Positions 48,401-61,500 of a stretch of 64,000 nt of DNA are shown in pieces (position 1 is the stretch's first letter; the number at the start of each line of letters is the position of its first letter). Both the position numbers and the translations under genes were made by a program. The notes below the pieces were generated by a model. The model was given only the letters and a program-made list of their open reading frames with translations. It ran no database searches and was not told the origin of the DNA. This stretch comes from Sesamum alatum (lineage: Eukaryota > Streptophyta > Magnoliopsida > Lamiales > Pedaliaceae): NCBI GenBank assembly GCA_034509735.1, contig JACGWO010000005.1, positions 39,338,479-39,402,478 on the forward strand, in the 5' to 3' direction.

Positions 48401-51400
48401 ATATCCGCCAGTTGTCTTGATAGAATGCTCCAGCTCAAGAACTAACTGCTCCAGAATATCTGCCTGTACAAGAGTTGTTTCAACGCTTCATAGTTCATAC
48501 ATTGTGCAGGATATTTAAATCCTTCTATCCACACAATTAGTCACCATCTCTAGCAGGAGTCAGAAGCAACTAACCTTTCCAGAGTGATCATACAGAGGAG
48601 AAAGATCCGAAAATAGAGAAGGAACGCCCTAGATATGCATCACAAAATAAAGCATAAGTCATTCTCCAAGATTTAAGCAACTAAAATACACAGTTGAGGA
48701 TGGATACCTTGGTCAGGAAAGGTCGAATATAAGTGTCAGCTGCGAGGCGGAATTTTTCAGCACTTAGAAAATCGAGTGGGATCCTCTGTCCAATATAAGT
48801 TCAGAAACATATTTCAGCATAATCTACAGCGGGTATCATACTAAGAAACTTCAGCCAAGATGGGGACTTCATTCCTCCAGAGCAATAAATTATAGAGTTG
48901 GAAAATATAACTTTATTTAGAGGTGCACTTAGGGCAGTGATGGATGAATTGGTTAGGGAAATTACACAAGAAAGTTTGTAAAACAAAATGATAAGACAAT
49001 GCACAAAGGATTTCGGTTTAACACATACGTGTCTGCATAAGAAAATTTTCACATAATTTTCAGAACCCAAGCATGAAAAACAGATCAGTTCATCTTAAGA
49101 GTAGTTGGTTTCATTGTTCAATCTTGTAATTCTAAATGCTGGAATGAGACACTGCAATATCCATTGCCATGAGAGATGTTAGCTTCAAGTTAAAAACACC
49201 AATTACAAGATTGAGAGGCTATCTTTCTGTTTCTTATTCTGAAAACCAAGTTCAGCTCTGGAGGGAAGCCAAACTTGTTGTGCTTCACAATGCTGAACTT
49301 CAGACCAACCAAGAGAGACTGAGGGAAATACTAAAGCTCAGTCTTCCTGAACACCTTGTGATTTGAAGTCTAGCACGAATTGGATAAAGAAGCAGCACTA
49401 AGCTAGTTGTCAAACTCTATGCATTATGAATATCCACATGGCATTTCAACAAAGATGCTAAAGTTGCAACTAAGAAGACGAGTGGAAAGGGAAAGCATGT
49501 GTCACCTTGACAGCAGATGACCTACTATATTGCTTGCTAAGTGATATATACAAGGCTTCCAGTCGATCAATTTCATCAGGAGAATACTGACCATTTGCTG
49601 AATACAGCCCCATGCACCTTTGCAGGCCTTCATAATACCTAGCATTATAGAAAGATTAAGAAGTATGAAAAGCATTGATTAGTAGCTAGCAAACTTGTAG
49701 GAAAGAAAAAATAATCTTTCAGGTGAATTGTACTATTCAATCAAATTCACCAAGTCAGACTAAGATCAAGATAAACAGACATTCCGAAGAAAAACTTAAC
49801 CAAAAAGATCATCTACATTAGGGGAAAAAAATACTCATATCATGAGAGCTTCAAAGTTAACAGTTCTTTCTTTATGAGATTCAGCTACAAAAGCAAATTT
49901 TCAATCTTCCACCAGCAAAAAAATTTTGAATGCATAATTATAGTGCCTGAAATACAGATCTGCAAAAATATCACCAAACTGACACAGAGAGATTTCAGAG
50001 GATTAACCATATATATGTATTTAAGACCTGTTGTCAAGAATAAAGCCCTTTAACAAAATATTTTCCAATATAGTCATATTTCTCTCGTAAGTGGGATCCT
50101 CAGGTGAAATTCTAGTTTACTCCTAACCCATCTCTCTATGGTGACATCAACTCTTGCAGCACAAAGTACATTGTCCGGTTTTCCAGATTACTGTACATCT
50201 AATCCATATCTTTATCTTAAGGGTCACTTAACTTGAGGATACATCAAACTTCTCATCTAAATTTTCACAAAGTTTCACTACATAGCTTTTGGGGGTGGTT
50301 ATTATTGAAGTTGGTTCGTGATCCATCAGAAATGCCAGTTACATTTAGATAACTTAAAATATTTGGTTGGCCAAGTTCACCCTTAGATACAATACCAAGT
50401 GAAAATCTTGCTTGAAAAGAATATTTCTAGTACCGATAACCTTAGACATGGCAAATATATATATATATATACATAAATGAGAGGAGAAGTCCTGTTTCCA
50501 TGTTGCTTAGTTCAATTTTTCCTTGCTTATTTTTCTCCTGCTTCTTATCCCGTTTTTGCTTTTTCTTTTTCCCCAATATTTTGTGGTGGAGAAAATTGCG
50601 GTTAAGAAAGCATCTCCGCAGGTACTGATAACCTTAGAGATGAAACAGAGGCATTGACAAGCAAATAAATATATATATAAGAGAAGTCATGTTTCTATGT
50701 TGTTTAGCTCCGTTTTCTCTTGCTTATGTTTCATCCTGCTTCTATCCCCTTTGGTTATTTTCCCCCCAATATATTGTGGTGGAGAAAATTGCGGTTAAGA
50801 AAGCATCTCTGCAGAGCCGACGACTAACAGTAAGCCAAGAAACTTAATGCATATTCAGTAATAAAATTGTCATATATTCTTAAAAACATACATTTCTGGA
50901 AACACAAAAATAATCAACACGAAAATAACATTTGATGCCCCAAAAATGTCTGAGCATTTCCACAGAAATGGAAGGGAAAATTTAAATTAAAAATAATATA
51001 TTTATATACCTGTAATTATCAGGGTTCATAGAAAGTAGTTTCTTGTACAATTCTTCTCCTTCATCAAAGCGGCCAAGCTTTTCAAGCAGAGAAACCTCCT
51101 GCTCCTTGTAAGCTAATTTATCAACCTAAAGCAGCAAACAAAAGAATTTTATAAGTCTCACATGAAATTCATACTATGATGCACCAAATGCTATAACATT
51201 CACTCACTATTCTGGGTTCTTTCTTGCGCAACTCCTCAACAGCCCTCTCAATCATTCCACACTCTTCCAGTAAAGAAATCTGAAAGCAAATATTATCTCA
51301 GCTGAAATGAATGCATAAGCACAAAAGTTATTTGGATAGTCGCAGTGAGATGAATCCTGTTTCTAATCAGAGAAGAAACAGCAAAGCAGAGAACAATCCT

Positions 51401-54400
51401 GTTTCTAATCAGAGAAGAAACAGCAAAGCAGAGAACAACAACCTGTAGAAACTGAACAATGATTGTAGAAGCTAATAAATTTCTAACCTACAGAAATTCA
51501 AACATTGTCTGCAAGGAGCCCTGACGTTCATAAGAAAACCAACTTTACCTAGGGTGTAAACTTCAGATGTTGAGGGCATAATATAAAAGAGAATTTATAC
51601 ATCAAGTGATTATGCTAGAGGAGTACTAATTAGTTGCTATATGAAAATCTGACGGCCCCAAAGTTGGTTGTTCAAGTGTTAAAAGATGTCAGTAGAAGTC
51701 AACCAGACTTCAAAAGTGCCTCATTGTCATTAAATGTTCATAACTTCACTTCTGAATGCAGATGACAACATCGCCTATTAGCTCAAGTTTTTGCCTAGTT
51801 AAGGAACAATTGAAGGACCCTGTAAAAACACTGCAGCTAAAGGGCAAGACAAATGAGAAATCTTGAATGTGTTGAGAAGATGGAAACATAAATGACTGAT
51901 GCAACAGCCAACATATCAAAGTAGCTAATCAGCACCAGAAGTGATGATAAAGCATAATATAGACATGTATTATAGTATTGAGTTAGTATCCAAGAAGAAC
52001 TGCTTATGCCAGCATAAAGATGAGCCACGGTTTATTGTCATATCTGGAAATGTACAGCAAATTCATCAAGCAACAATAATATAACACCGAAGAGGTAAGC
52101 AAAGAGCAGCAGACATCGTTTCAAGAATTTACAGGAGTATAATTATTTGCCACATGGTATAACAGAGCTAATACTGCTCGGTACCTTGTACAAAAGCATT
52201 TCTCCATGCTCACAACGTTCATTATCAGGAGGGTAATCATCCTCAAGAGTCCCTTCATATGCTTCAAGGATATCAACGGCCTTTGATCCACTAGAAAATA
52301 ATAGAAGTACAAACTATGAAATGAAGAAACTGAATTCCATTCACAGACGATTCAGAGTTGAAAGTCTTTATCAACGTACTTTATACGTTAAAAAAAGATG
52401 GACGCATATGAGTACACCAAATAAATTATCAACATACTCTACGAGTGGATACATATTTTATTAAATATACATAGCTACACATGAAATAATCTACAGCGGC
52501 CAGCCATTGGTTTATGAGATGAATGTCTTGAGATATCTGAGGCTCCTGGTGAGGAATCTGCCATACAATGTGGTACATCCTAATTCTGATGATTTACCAT
52601 ACCAGACAATTCATTTGTACCAAAAAAGAAAGGCAGAATGATTCAAAAAGCTGAAATGAAAAAAGGCACAATCTGTCTGAAATTTCCTGCAATCAATGAA
52701 ATTGGAGAAGAACACTAATGGTATCTAATGAAAAACATACTTGGAGTTCAGATGCTGGGCAACAGCAAACCCAATCCAATTCATGCGATGGTTTGGTTTC
52801 AGGGTGAGCAATTGTTGTCTTGTCTCAACAAAGCCTGCCAAATCACGCATTTGCGCCTGTAAAACGATTATGAAAACAACATAGCATATCAGCAGCGGCA
52901 CACTGCAATAGAAAATGCTTACAAATTCTAAAAGCAAAATGAAAGGATATTCTTTTATTAGTTTTGCAAGGCAAAATAGCAGTAAAACGTGCAAGTGCAG
53001 TTCTTTCTGAGGTTAGTCCGAAACACGATGTCAACATCTGAATAGATAACAATATTATTTCCTTCCCAAGTTCATTTAAGCGAGCAAGCCTAAAAGATTT
53101 TATAGATAAATTACAGCAGATATTCAAACCTCAAGATCCAAACATCTCGACTGTCTAAGTAAAATTACTTTTTCTCTCAGGACCTCTCTTATGATATTTA
53201 CTTAATAAAACTAACAGGTGCAGGGGTGAAGATTTCTGTTACACTACAAAATGATCACAATTTTGCTTCCTATTCCAGTTTCTGCTCTATTCTGTAGTCC
53301 AATTTGACCTTTGGCATTCACTATCTAAATTGCATGGACAGCAAATCAAAACAACAAGGGATTAGTTCCATATATCAACCAAGTCAAATGGAAAATTTCA
53401 CATACTGCACAGAAATGTATGCACACGTCTATAATACAGAAATAAATGTCAATACATTATCTACGGTTTATTATTTGCTGGTTCCTAGGACGTCCGAAGC
53501 TTCATTCTTTATTAAGAAATAATTTTTTCAACAATACATGTACAGACAAACGCACCTGCAAAAGAGATAGATCCCGAAGTATTTCAATATTATCAGGATC
53601 AATTTTTAGAGCATTGCGGTAACACTTAATTGCTTCGCGATATTCTCTGTCCGACCGATACAGAAGACCATAAACATGCCAGCAAACATGACTCTTAAGG
53701 TCATTCTGCACAAATGAGAAATCAAGTTAAAAGTTGGCATGTATAACCAAGTAAGATAAGCCTCCGTTTTATGGGAGAGACAAAATTGAGATTTAACCTT
53801 CAATCCAAGTCTAACAAGTTCATATGCTTCTGCCTTGCGGTCCATGCAGTTCAAAGTCAGCCCTTTCATGGATAGAGTTTCTGGTGACCAAAAGAATAAA
53901 TCAAAATGCAACAATCAGAACAGGAAATCAAATGGAACAATAAAATAATAGATGTAGAGATTAATACTAGCAAGAAGAAATTCAAACTGTCCACATCCTG
54001 AAAAGATCAACAGGAGTCTCTATGTCAAATACTCAGGGGAAACATTTTAGCGGTTCTTACATCATTTCCCCTGATAAAGCCATATCAAAACTAATGCGGA
54101 AAATATCAATATGCACTTGGCACATCGATCCAAAATCCAATATATAGTGCATCTGAAAGTGAAAGCAAAATACCGACCAGCAGATGCAACCTAGCTAAGA
54201 TATGAACAAAAAAATAAATCATAGATAGTCCTTGGACTAGTATCCTTTAAGATGGTATTATAGACTATGATGGTCTCAATAATCATGCCAGAAGCACCTT
54301 GTTCTCACTTGGCCACAAAAACAGGTACATGAATCAAAATAAATAGTTACACTCCCAATCCCAAAGTTCAATATCAAATTTACTCAGGCCGAAGTTTTAG

Positions 54401-56128
54401 ACAAGAGTTGAAAAAGTTGACAGTTGCAAGCATGTAATTGCCTTAAACAATGTAGTTTGGACAGTTAGCAATGTCACATCAATGAAGGTCTTTCCGCAGA
54501 AATGAGACAAGTTTAAGAAATGGAGTCTTATTTTAGGACATTCTCAGAAGGAAAAAAGATACTTGGGATAGCGGGAATAGTTTACAGGGTAACTGGAAAA
54601 TAATGCAAAAAACTTGCTAGGCCTTTCAGCCCGATCATGATCCCACTCCAAGCTTTACAAGCACGACCACAGAAAGCAGAGAGAGAAAGACATGCAGAAA
54701 AGCGACGGAGAGAACCAATTTAATATTGACTTATTCCTGAAATAATTAGTCAAATTAGATGACTGAATCAGATTTTTCATAATTTCCCTTGTAATTCATG
54801 TGAAACCTGTTCGCAGCACTTTCTAGCAGTCACAGGTCAAATGCCAAACAAATAATCTAGAGAATCATATGAAATAGTTCACTTTCATAATGAGGGCAGT
54901 CTAAAAGTGGGTGTCTACCATAAAATAAAAGTGACATACTAGAAAGCTGCATTACACTAACAGATAAAATTTCCACATACCTCCATGATCAGGGAACTTC
55001 TTTAAAATTGCATCAGCAGCCTTTAAACCCTTTTTGTACTGCTTTGTTTCGTATGATTTCTGCATAGATAAAATAAAAAGATGTATCAATAAATCATAGA
55101 CCTAAAGACATTAAAATACAAACTTAACATCAACCATCAAGAAATAATGGCAGAGGAGTTGAAGACCAAATGCTATATATTGCTTATAATAGAAAATATG
55201 AATTCTTCTGCCAGAGAACAAATTTCATAAATCGCTCTCATGGATGGGCTGTTTGCTTATTTTTCAAATAGCACAAATCTATTAAAACAAAAACATGTGG
55301 TTGATCATTAGCATGTATATCATTATTCAGCATGAAACTGAAAGGCTACAGCCAGAGTACTTCAAAAGCGCTGGAAACTGCCCACAACAAATGAAACGGA
55401 TTTGAAGTAATGCTCATGGCTCCTCTTCACTTCTCCTAGTCAGGAAATTTAATGTCTCTTATACACTTCTGAAACTTCCATTAACTTCAAACAGTTGATA
55501 CTAGCATATACTAACTACCAAACTCTTAGAACTCTGACTTGCATTCCTTAAGCTCCGTGCATTCAGCAAGACACGAGAAACATTTTCCTTTCTCTAATAT
55601 TCGCACACATATTATTGAACAAATCAAATATTCATAAGGCATAAAATCAGAGCTTCTATTATATCCAAAATATGATGTCACGCAGAAACAACAGTTTCAG
55701 CACTCACGAACAATTTTGCTAAATTGCAATAACAATACAAAAATGAGGCTTCAATAAGATCAAAATTGCATAATCGTTATTCAAGACAATACTGCTGCAT
55801 GCTCAAGTGACAAAAGAATTAAACCAAATCATAAACCCACGCTGCATGTTTCAATAAAATAGAGAAAAAATAAATAAAAAAAGGGGACTTTAACACTTGA
55901 ATTCGTCAAAAAAAAACAAAAAAAAGAAAACAACACACTCAAACCAGCAACAATCGGGTCAAAAACTCTAGGGTTTTACACTTGGCAAGATTGTAAATCC
56001 CACAGTAACAATTACCAAGGATTTCCAGCAAAACAACAGCAGGAAAGGGCAATCTCGAAGGCGAAACAAAAACTTACAACGATGAGTTTAAAGAGGTTGG
56101 CCTCTTTGGGAGGAAGCGAAGCGCCCAT
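42474..56128 (-). CDS. NAA15: NAA15, auxiliary subunit of N-terminal acetyltransferase A
   Basis: Anchors the catalytic NAA10 to ribosomes so that NatA can acetylate nascent N-termini. Twenty-six exons (minus): 56128-56078, 55059-54981, 53880-53798, 53705-53556, 52856-52741, 52290-52185, 51279-51208, 51125-51010, 49638-49506, 48785-48708, 48628-48575, 48463-48393, 47791-47719, 47605-47510, 46476-46348, 46234-46152, 46057-45827, 45616-45484, 45406-45302, 45094-44963, 44568-44512, 44337-44240, 44067-44009, 43926-43815, 43736-43636, 42676-42474. Sum 2721 nt, 906 aa; the Arabidopsis protein is about 897. It starts [17 protein letters not shown] and is built of TPR-like helical repeats, for example [20 protein letters not shown] then [16 protein letters not shown] basic stretch ([20 protein letters not shown], about 603-622) is typical of Naa15. 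Matches At1g80410 in place and sequence. Confidence 0.96.
49169..49366 (+). other. Coding-like open frame nested in NAA15 intron 9
   Basis: A 65-codon frame with ATG on the strand opposite NAA15 (ends [18 protein letters not shown]). Its composition is more protein-like than the surrounding intron, but I recognise no family and see no flanking exon. Possibly a fragment of an inserted gene copy, possibly chance. Confidence 0.2.
50432..50816 (-). repeat. Tandem duplication of about 190 bp in NAA15 intron 8
   Basis: Both copies hold gataaccttaga, an (AT)n stretch, cctgcttcttatccc / cctgcttctatccc, and end with tgtggtggagaaaattgcgg then ttaagaaagcatctc. The end of each copy (ctccgcag, ctctgcag) is the junction. 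Confidence 0.85.
51353..51436 (-). repeat. Two-copy 42-bp tandem repeat in NAA15 intron 6
   Basis: aatcctgtttctaatcagag then aagaaacagcaaagcagagaac occurs twice in a row with no mismatch, so the duplication is recent. Confidence 0.95.
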
Positions 56129-56188
56129 TGTAGCAAGTGCAGTGAAGAGAACGAGCTGGTGATTAGATTTTCGAAGGGTTTCAAGAAG

Positions 56189-56190
56189 CT

Positions 56191-56219
<29 letters not shown>
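56189..56219. repeat. (GA)n tract in the NAA15 5' leader
   Basis: About 15 AG repeats, 60-90 bp upstream of the NAA15 start codon. On the transcribed strand it reads (CT)n, a frequent feature of plant 5' UTRs. A G-rich stretch (56260-56289) follows upstream. Confidence 0.85.
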
Positions 56220-56221
<2 letters not shown>

Positions 56222-56649
56222 TAAGTAGAGAAAGAGAAAGAGAAGAGAAAGAGGGTCTGCGGTGGGGTGGGGGGTGGGGGGTGAGGGGGTGGCGTTTATC
56301 TGCTGCAACCCTACAACACGGAACAAGAGCTAAAACAAAGCTGCGCTCGGGAGTTAATCTAAAACATGTAAAAAGTCAAGGGTCTTACTCTCGAGGGCAT
56401 TTTGGTAACTTTCGAGTAGAGAAGCCTACGTGTATAATTAATGTGGATAATTATACTGTTTTTCCCTAAGTTTGATATAATTACAAGTAGATCGCGTGTA
56501 GTTTATAAAATTATATCTAGTATTTTTGGAATCTGCTTCCATCTAACAAAAAAAAACTATTTATTAGTCAAAATTTATCGAATTTGTTGATATTAACAAA
56601 TAATTGAATGAAAATCGGCATGTATAAGGGTAGTTTGGTTACAAAAATA

Positions 56650-57115
56650 TTTGTTTATCATGCAACAGCATAGCTATGTATGTGTTCTTTGTACTCTGCA
56701 TGTGGAGGAGATGCACAAGCACCTCTTCTTTGGGTTGGTCCATTCTTAAGCCAAAACTGAGAAGTTAAATGGTTGTATATCGAATGAGATCGGGGCGTGG
56801 CTTGGGCAGAAGTGGAAGGAGAGGCACTTGAATTCTGCTTCATATCTAGCTGTCCTTGCATCAATTATTTACCACATTTGGGCTGAACGAAATGCATGAC
56901 GATTTCAAGGCTCTAGTGGGCCGGATGAGGTTGTTGCACAACTTAGTTTTTTTTTTTTTTTTTTTTTAATCAACTAAGGGATATAATTTTGAGGGAAGAT
57001 TTTAGACATTCCCTTTAGAAGCCAGTTTTGTACAGGTTGTGGCATAATGTATTGCCATAGCCGACCAAGTTGTACTCCTATATTTTCATTAATGAATCTA
57101 CATTCATCAAAAAGA
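56650..57115 (+). mobile_element. LINE (non-LTR retrotransposon) 3' fragment
   Basis: Broken frames read pieces of the zinc-binding end of plant LINE reverse transcriptases: VEEMHKHLFFG and, later, IIYHIWAERNA. Stops and frame changes lie between. It ends with a 3' UTR (ttgtactcctatattttcat, taatgaatct) and an A-rich tail (aaaaagaaaaagaaaaa). A run of T interrupts it at about 56948-56967. 5'-truncated and dead. Confidence 0.7.
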
Positions 57116-58552
57116 AAAAGAAAAATTATTTGACCTATAATAAGTCATTAATAAGTGAATTGGGGGTAAATCTGAATTTCATCAAGTTTTTTGGTTAATA
57201 TAATAAAATTCAGTGAAATTTTTACGAACATGTGAACTTATTTGTTATACAAAAGCAAACTTCAAGAGTATTAGATGTAATTTTCAACCTCAAGGCTATA
57301 CATGTAATTACATTAAATCTCAAAGAAGGATGTTGTAATTATCCCTAATCAATTTGTTGTCATTTTAGTCAAAATAAATATTAAGTTATTTTCTTTCGAG
57401 TATCATTTTATAATTCGTCTTTAGAAATAAAGATACTTTCTAAAAAAAAATAATATATTTTTTAGTAGCACAAAATCTTTATGGACCATTTACGTCTACA
57501 CGTGAGATAAATGGTCGATAGGCCCGATTGAATAAAATGTATGATAGGAAAAATTACTAATTTTTGTCATTGTCTAGACGGTTATATAAAATGAGGGATA
57601 GAGCAAATAAGTTATCAGATATTATCCCAGACTTGATGGGTTACTAGCGAACCGCCATTTTTATAAGTAAATCATGAATAAAGTTAGACTGTAAGCTCAA
57701 TCCATCTTTATCGACCCTTATAAATGGCACCTTTAAAAAATCATTGCTTGTGCATTAAAACAAGTGAAATAAGTGACTTGGTTATGCTTAGTTGTTATCA
57801 ATTTTACTGTACGTTCTTCTGTATTCTTGTACGTTCTTCTGTTGATAAATTATTTCTTTTTTTTTTTTTATTCTTATACTCACGCACCCAACACATGCGC
57901 ACACACCTAATATTCGAACACGAACCATTTACTTGAAAAATCTTGTATCTGAACCATGGAATTTTTTCATAGATTCTTTTGTCTACAAAACCTTACTTCA
58001 TGCATATTCAGCTCATAGGCATATGCATATTATATATGAGAATTTAGTTTGTTTTCAAATTCAGAAGAAAAAACAAAATATTGATTATGAATGAGTGCAC
58101 CATGCTCATCAAAAAGAAAAAAGACAAGAGACAAAGAGAAAAGAAAGCTGCTCTCCTTTTTCCTGTCCAACTTTTGAAGTTGTAATGATATCCCAAGATC
58201 TTGGTAATTTTAGCATGCACCAAATATTTGCTTTATGCAATTTAGTTCCATTTTAATGTATTATGGCCTTAGCTTTTGGTAGCATATATTCTTCTCAACT
58301 TGAGTAGATCTAGTACTTTTATTGTTTGTGCTAGATTAGATATGAAGTTCAATTATTACAAGAACTTCAACAAGTTGATCATCAAGATGGACAAAAAATA
58401 ACAACACATGTTGCTAAAATACTGTAATTTAAAGGGCAACCAATGATAAAATAACTTGGATATAAATATCACAAAGTTAAAAAAAACATCGAATGCTCAG
58501 CACGTTTCTTAATAAACATCTCGCCTCATCAACGAACTAAACATGCGGTCAT
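57116..58552. other. Intergenic region between NAA15 and XRCC1
   Basis: AT-rich spacer. The end, about 58400-58552, should be the XRCC1 3' UTR. A short direct repeat (tgtacgttcttctgt, twice) is at 57808-57843. No gene is seen. Confidence 0.5.
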
Positions 58553-61500
58553 TTACAAAGAACAAGCAATGGTGCTGTAAGCTTGATCAATTTCTTCTTC
58601 TGTCATCTCAACCGTAGCATCACTGTCATAAGAGGTATCATCTCCAGCAACGTAGTCTCTCATGTTACCAACTTTCTTGCTCTTATGAGTTTGGGGCCGT
58701 TTCCTGTCCACAAAATCATCGTGCTCCAAGTTGAGAAATTCCAGCTCGTATATTTGTTTACAAACCATTGCTTCTCTACAAAGATCATCTCGGCTAGGCA
58801 AAGCTGTCCCGTCTTTGTTGCCGTCGAACTGTGCCAGCTGCTCAACCACCCGAGGGAGGCAGGCCCATTGCTCAGTTATTTGTTGGATGCCCTAAAGACA
58901 AAAATAAGATGTGTGAAATAAAATGGAACCACATTATTTGAGGTGGGTCATGATAAATTATGGACACATCTCATCAGCACACAGCTCAGCAGATTGGAAT
59001 GCTAAACTATATATTTGACAAGCGCGCAAGAATATTAGCATAATTCTTTTGAGTACTTGTGGTGCTATTTCAATTAGCAACTGCGGACGTGAGCAATTTG
59101 TCATTTTAATTTCAGATGAAAATTGCAAAAAATGTCCGAACCCCTGAAGGCAGATCAGAGAGATTAATTGGCAGCGGTAAATGAGAGAAAGCAACTAAAT
59201 GATTCAGTCATAGAAACAAATAACATTAAACGCAAGAACCAATAAACTCATATTCAAGAAAAGCATACAGATTTACCATACAGAGCAGAGCAATTATAAG
59301 ATTGTTGAGGGAGTTAGATTATGCAAGGATATATCAGATTTTGTTGGACCAAACTGTACAGTTGCATTACCAAGGCATATATAAGAAAACAGTAATATGA
59401 GAAAGCAATACCTGCCCTTGCTTGAGAGCATCTATAGCATCCTGTAAGCAAGTTAGGATTCCTTCAGAAGCTATCTTCTTTATCTCACTTGGCTCCGGCT
59501 GCAAGAACCCAAAAGAAACTTGGACAATGTTTTCAGAAGGAAAATGCGTCCACATTGATAAATCTTATAACAAAGTCAAACTTCTAATAGACAAATTGCA
59601 GATATCAGTTCAGTCCACATATCACATTACAGATTCTAAACTACAATTAATTGAAAGCATGTAAGTCTCTGGTATGGATGCTTCAACTTAAATTTAAAGT
59701 TCATGTCTATATACCACATGCATTTATCTATTAATAGATTTTAGGCAAGTTTGGGTTAGACAGCTTCTTTAACTTATTCTTGGCACCAACTTTAGAGTTG
59801 GATTGGACATTTCCCTCACAAGTAATCACATCGATCAGATGCATCATGACTTCAGATGGATAAGAGATAGAAACATTTAAACAATAGGACATGAAATGGC
59901 ATTCATGGTTTTGTTTCTGTTTCCATTATAAATTAACGAGTGTGGTCCATAAAAAAAAAGTCATTTAACGGAAGATTGTTTTTCCAGGATATGGCATTAT
60001 CACCATGCTGGAAGACTGGAAAAGTTAACGCATAATTGTGAATCAGATGACAAAATCATTTATCGCATTGAGAAGAGTCATCCTATCAACCTCAAGTAGT
60101 TTCTGTTCTACATCTGGTGGACATAACATGGATATAAGTTAGACCCAGCAGAAATTACAGCTTACCTTTTCATCTTGATTTTCCAGCCATGATATGGTTC
60201 TTTTAAGATCCTCAACAGCCCATTTCTTCACTTTAGCAGGAGAAAAGCAACCTTTCGTCTGGTAAGAAGGTAGCATGAATAATAAATGATGAAATGCTGA
60301 ATATAAGTAAGAAATGCCGACAACAAGTCGATCACCTACAAACCCATTTAGCTGCAAGTTCTCCAAAGATGCTAAAAACATACATGGGAAGAGAATTTTC
60401 TATGTCAAACAATTATGATTGAAGAAAATGTTATTATGCCCAAACACCAATGTATAGGGATGGCGGCATTCATAAGAATGAAGGAACAATTTGCTTACTT
60501 GGGCAAAAGCAACAGAAAATGTTGTCTTGCCCACAAAATGAGAAAAAGTATGAGTACCTTAGAAGAGCCAGTAGTCTTCTTTGGTTGCACCTTCTCTTCT
60601 TGTTTTATAGATCTACTTGATGTGGCTGGTTTTATATCTGAAGAGCAGAATTTGATACTTAGTCAGATAATAATGGATTGAGTATGAGGATATGAACTTA
60701 CCACCATACATGCACAACATGGTAAGCAGAAGCAAATTTTAGCAGGAGATAGCATTTTAAGCAGAAGTGGAGTAAAGGGATGACAACATACTGCTTACAT
60801 GAACCATGTTTTATCAACTAAGAATAAGATAAAGGGCATCATTTATAGCACGCAATTACTGACTATTGTCGAACCTGATTACAAATATATTCATGAATCA
60901 TGAAAAGATGGAAAACTGCAAAGGCCCCATTCCAGCCCTAGTAAGATAAATCTATACCTGATATTGCGAAAGAGGCTCACCACTAGATGCACACAGGGCG
61001 AATATAGTACTGTTGATAGAGTCATATACAACCTTTCTAACTTCCCCACCTAGACAAATCATATTTCAACCTCAATTCCTAGAGGTCATTCGTGGAAATG
61101 AAAAAGATATGCAACAATATTCCCCATCTCAAGAAAGCAAGTTGTGATACAAAATCAGAAATGCGCATAAACTTGAGGACAACACTTCCAGAGAGATGTC
61201 ACAAACTCACAACCAGTCCCGAAGGGACTAAGAGCCTATATCCTCAAATCCACAAATCTGTGTTTTTGGATATGAACACAATTGTGGCATCAAATGTCTT
61301 CCTGCAACAGGCATACTAACTCATAAAACATGTTGTTCTACCCGCACCCCCACCCCCACCCCCCCACCCACCCAGGAGGTAAAAAGTTACAGGGGACATA
61401 AGCACAAACATAAAATGCAGTGAAAACATTAAAGTAATAAATAAAGACCAGTGGAAATCCATCCAGACACAGAATAAGTCCTCACATAGAGATTACCTTT

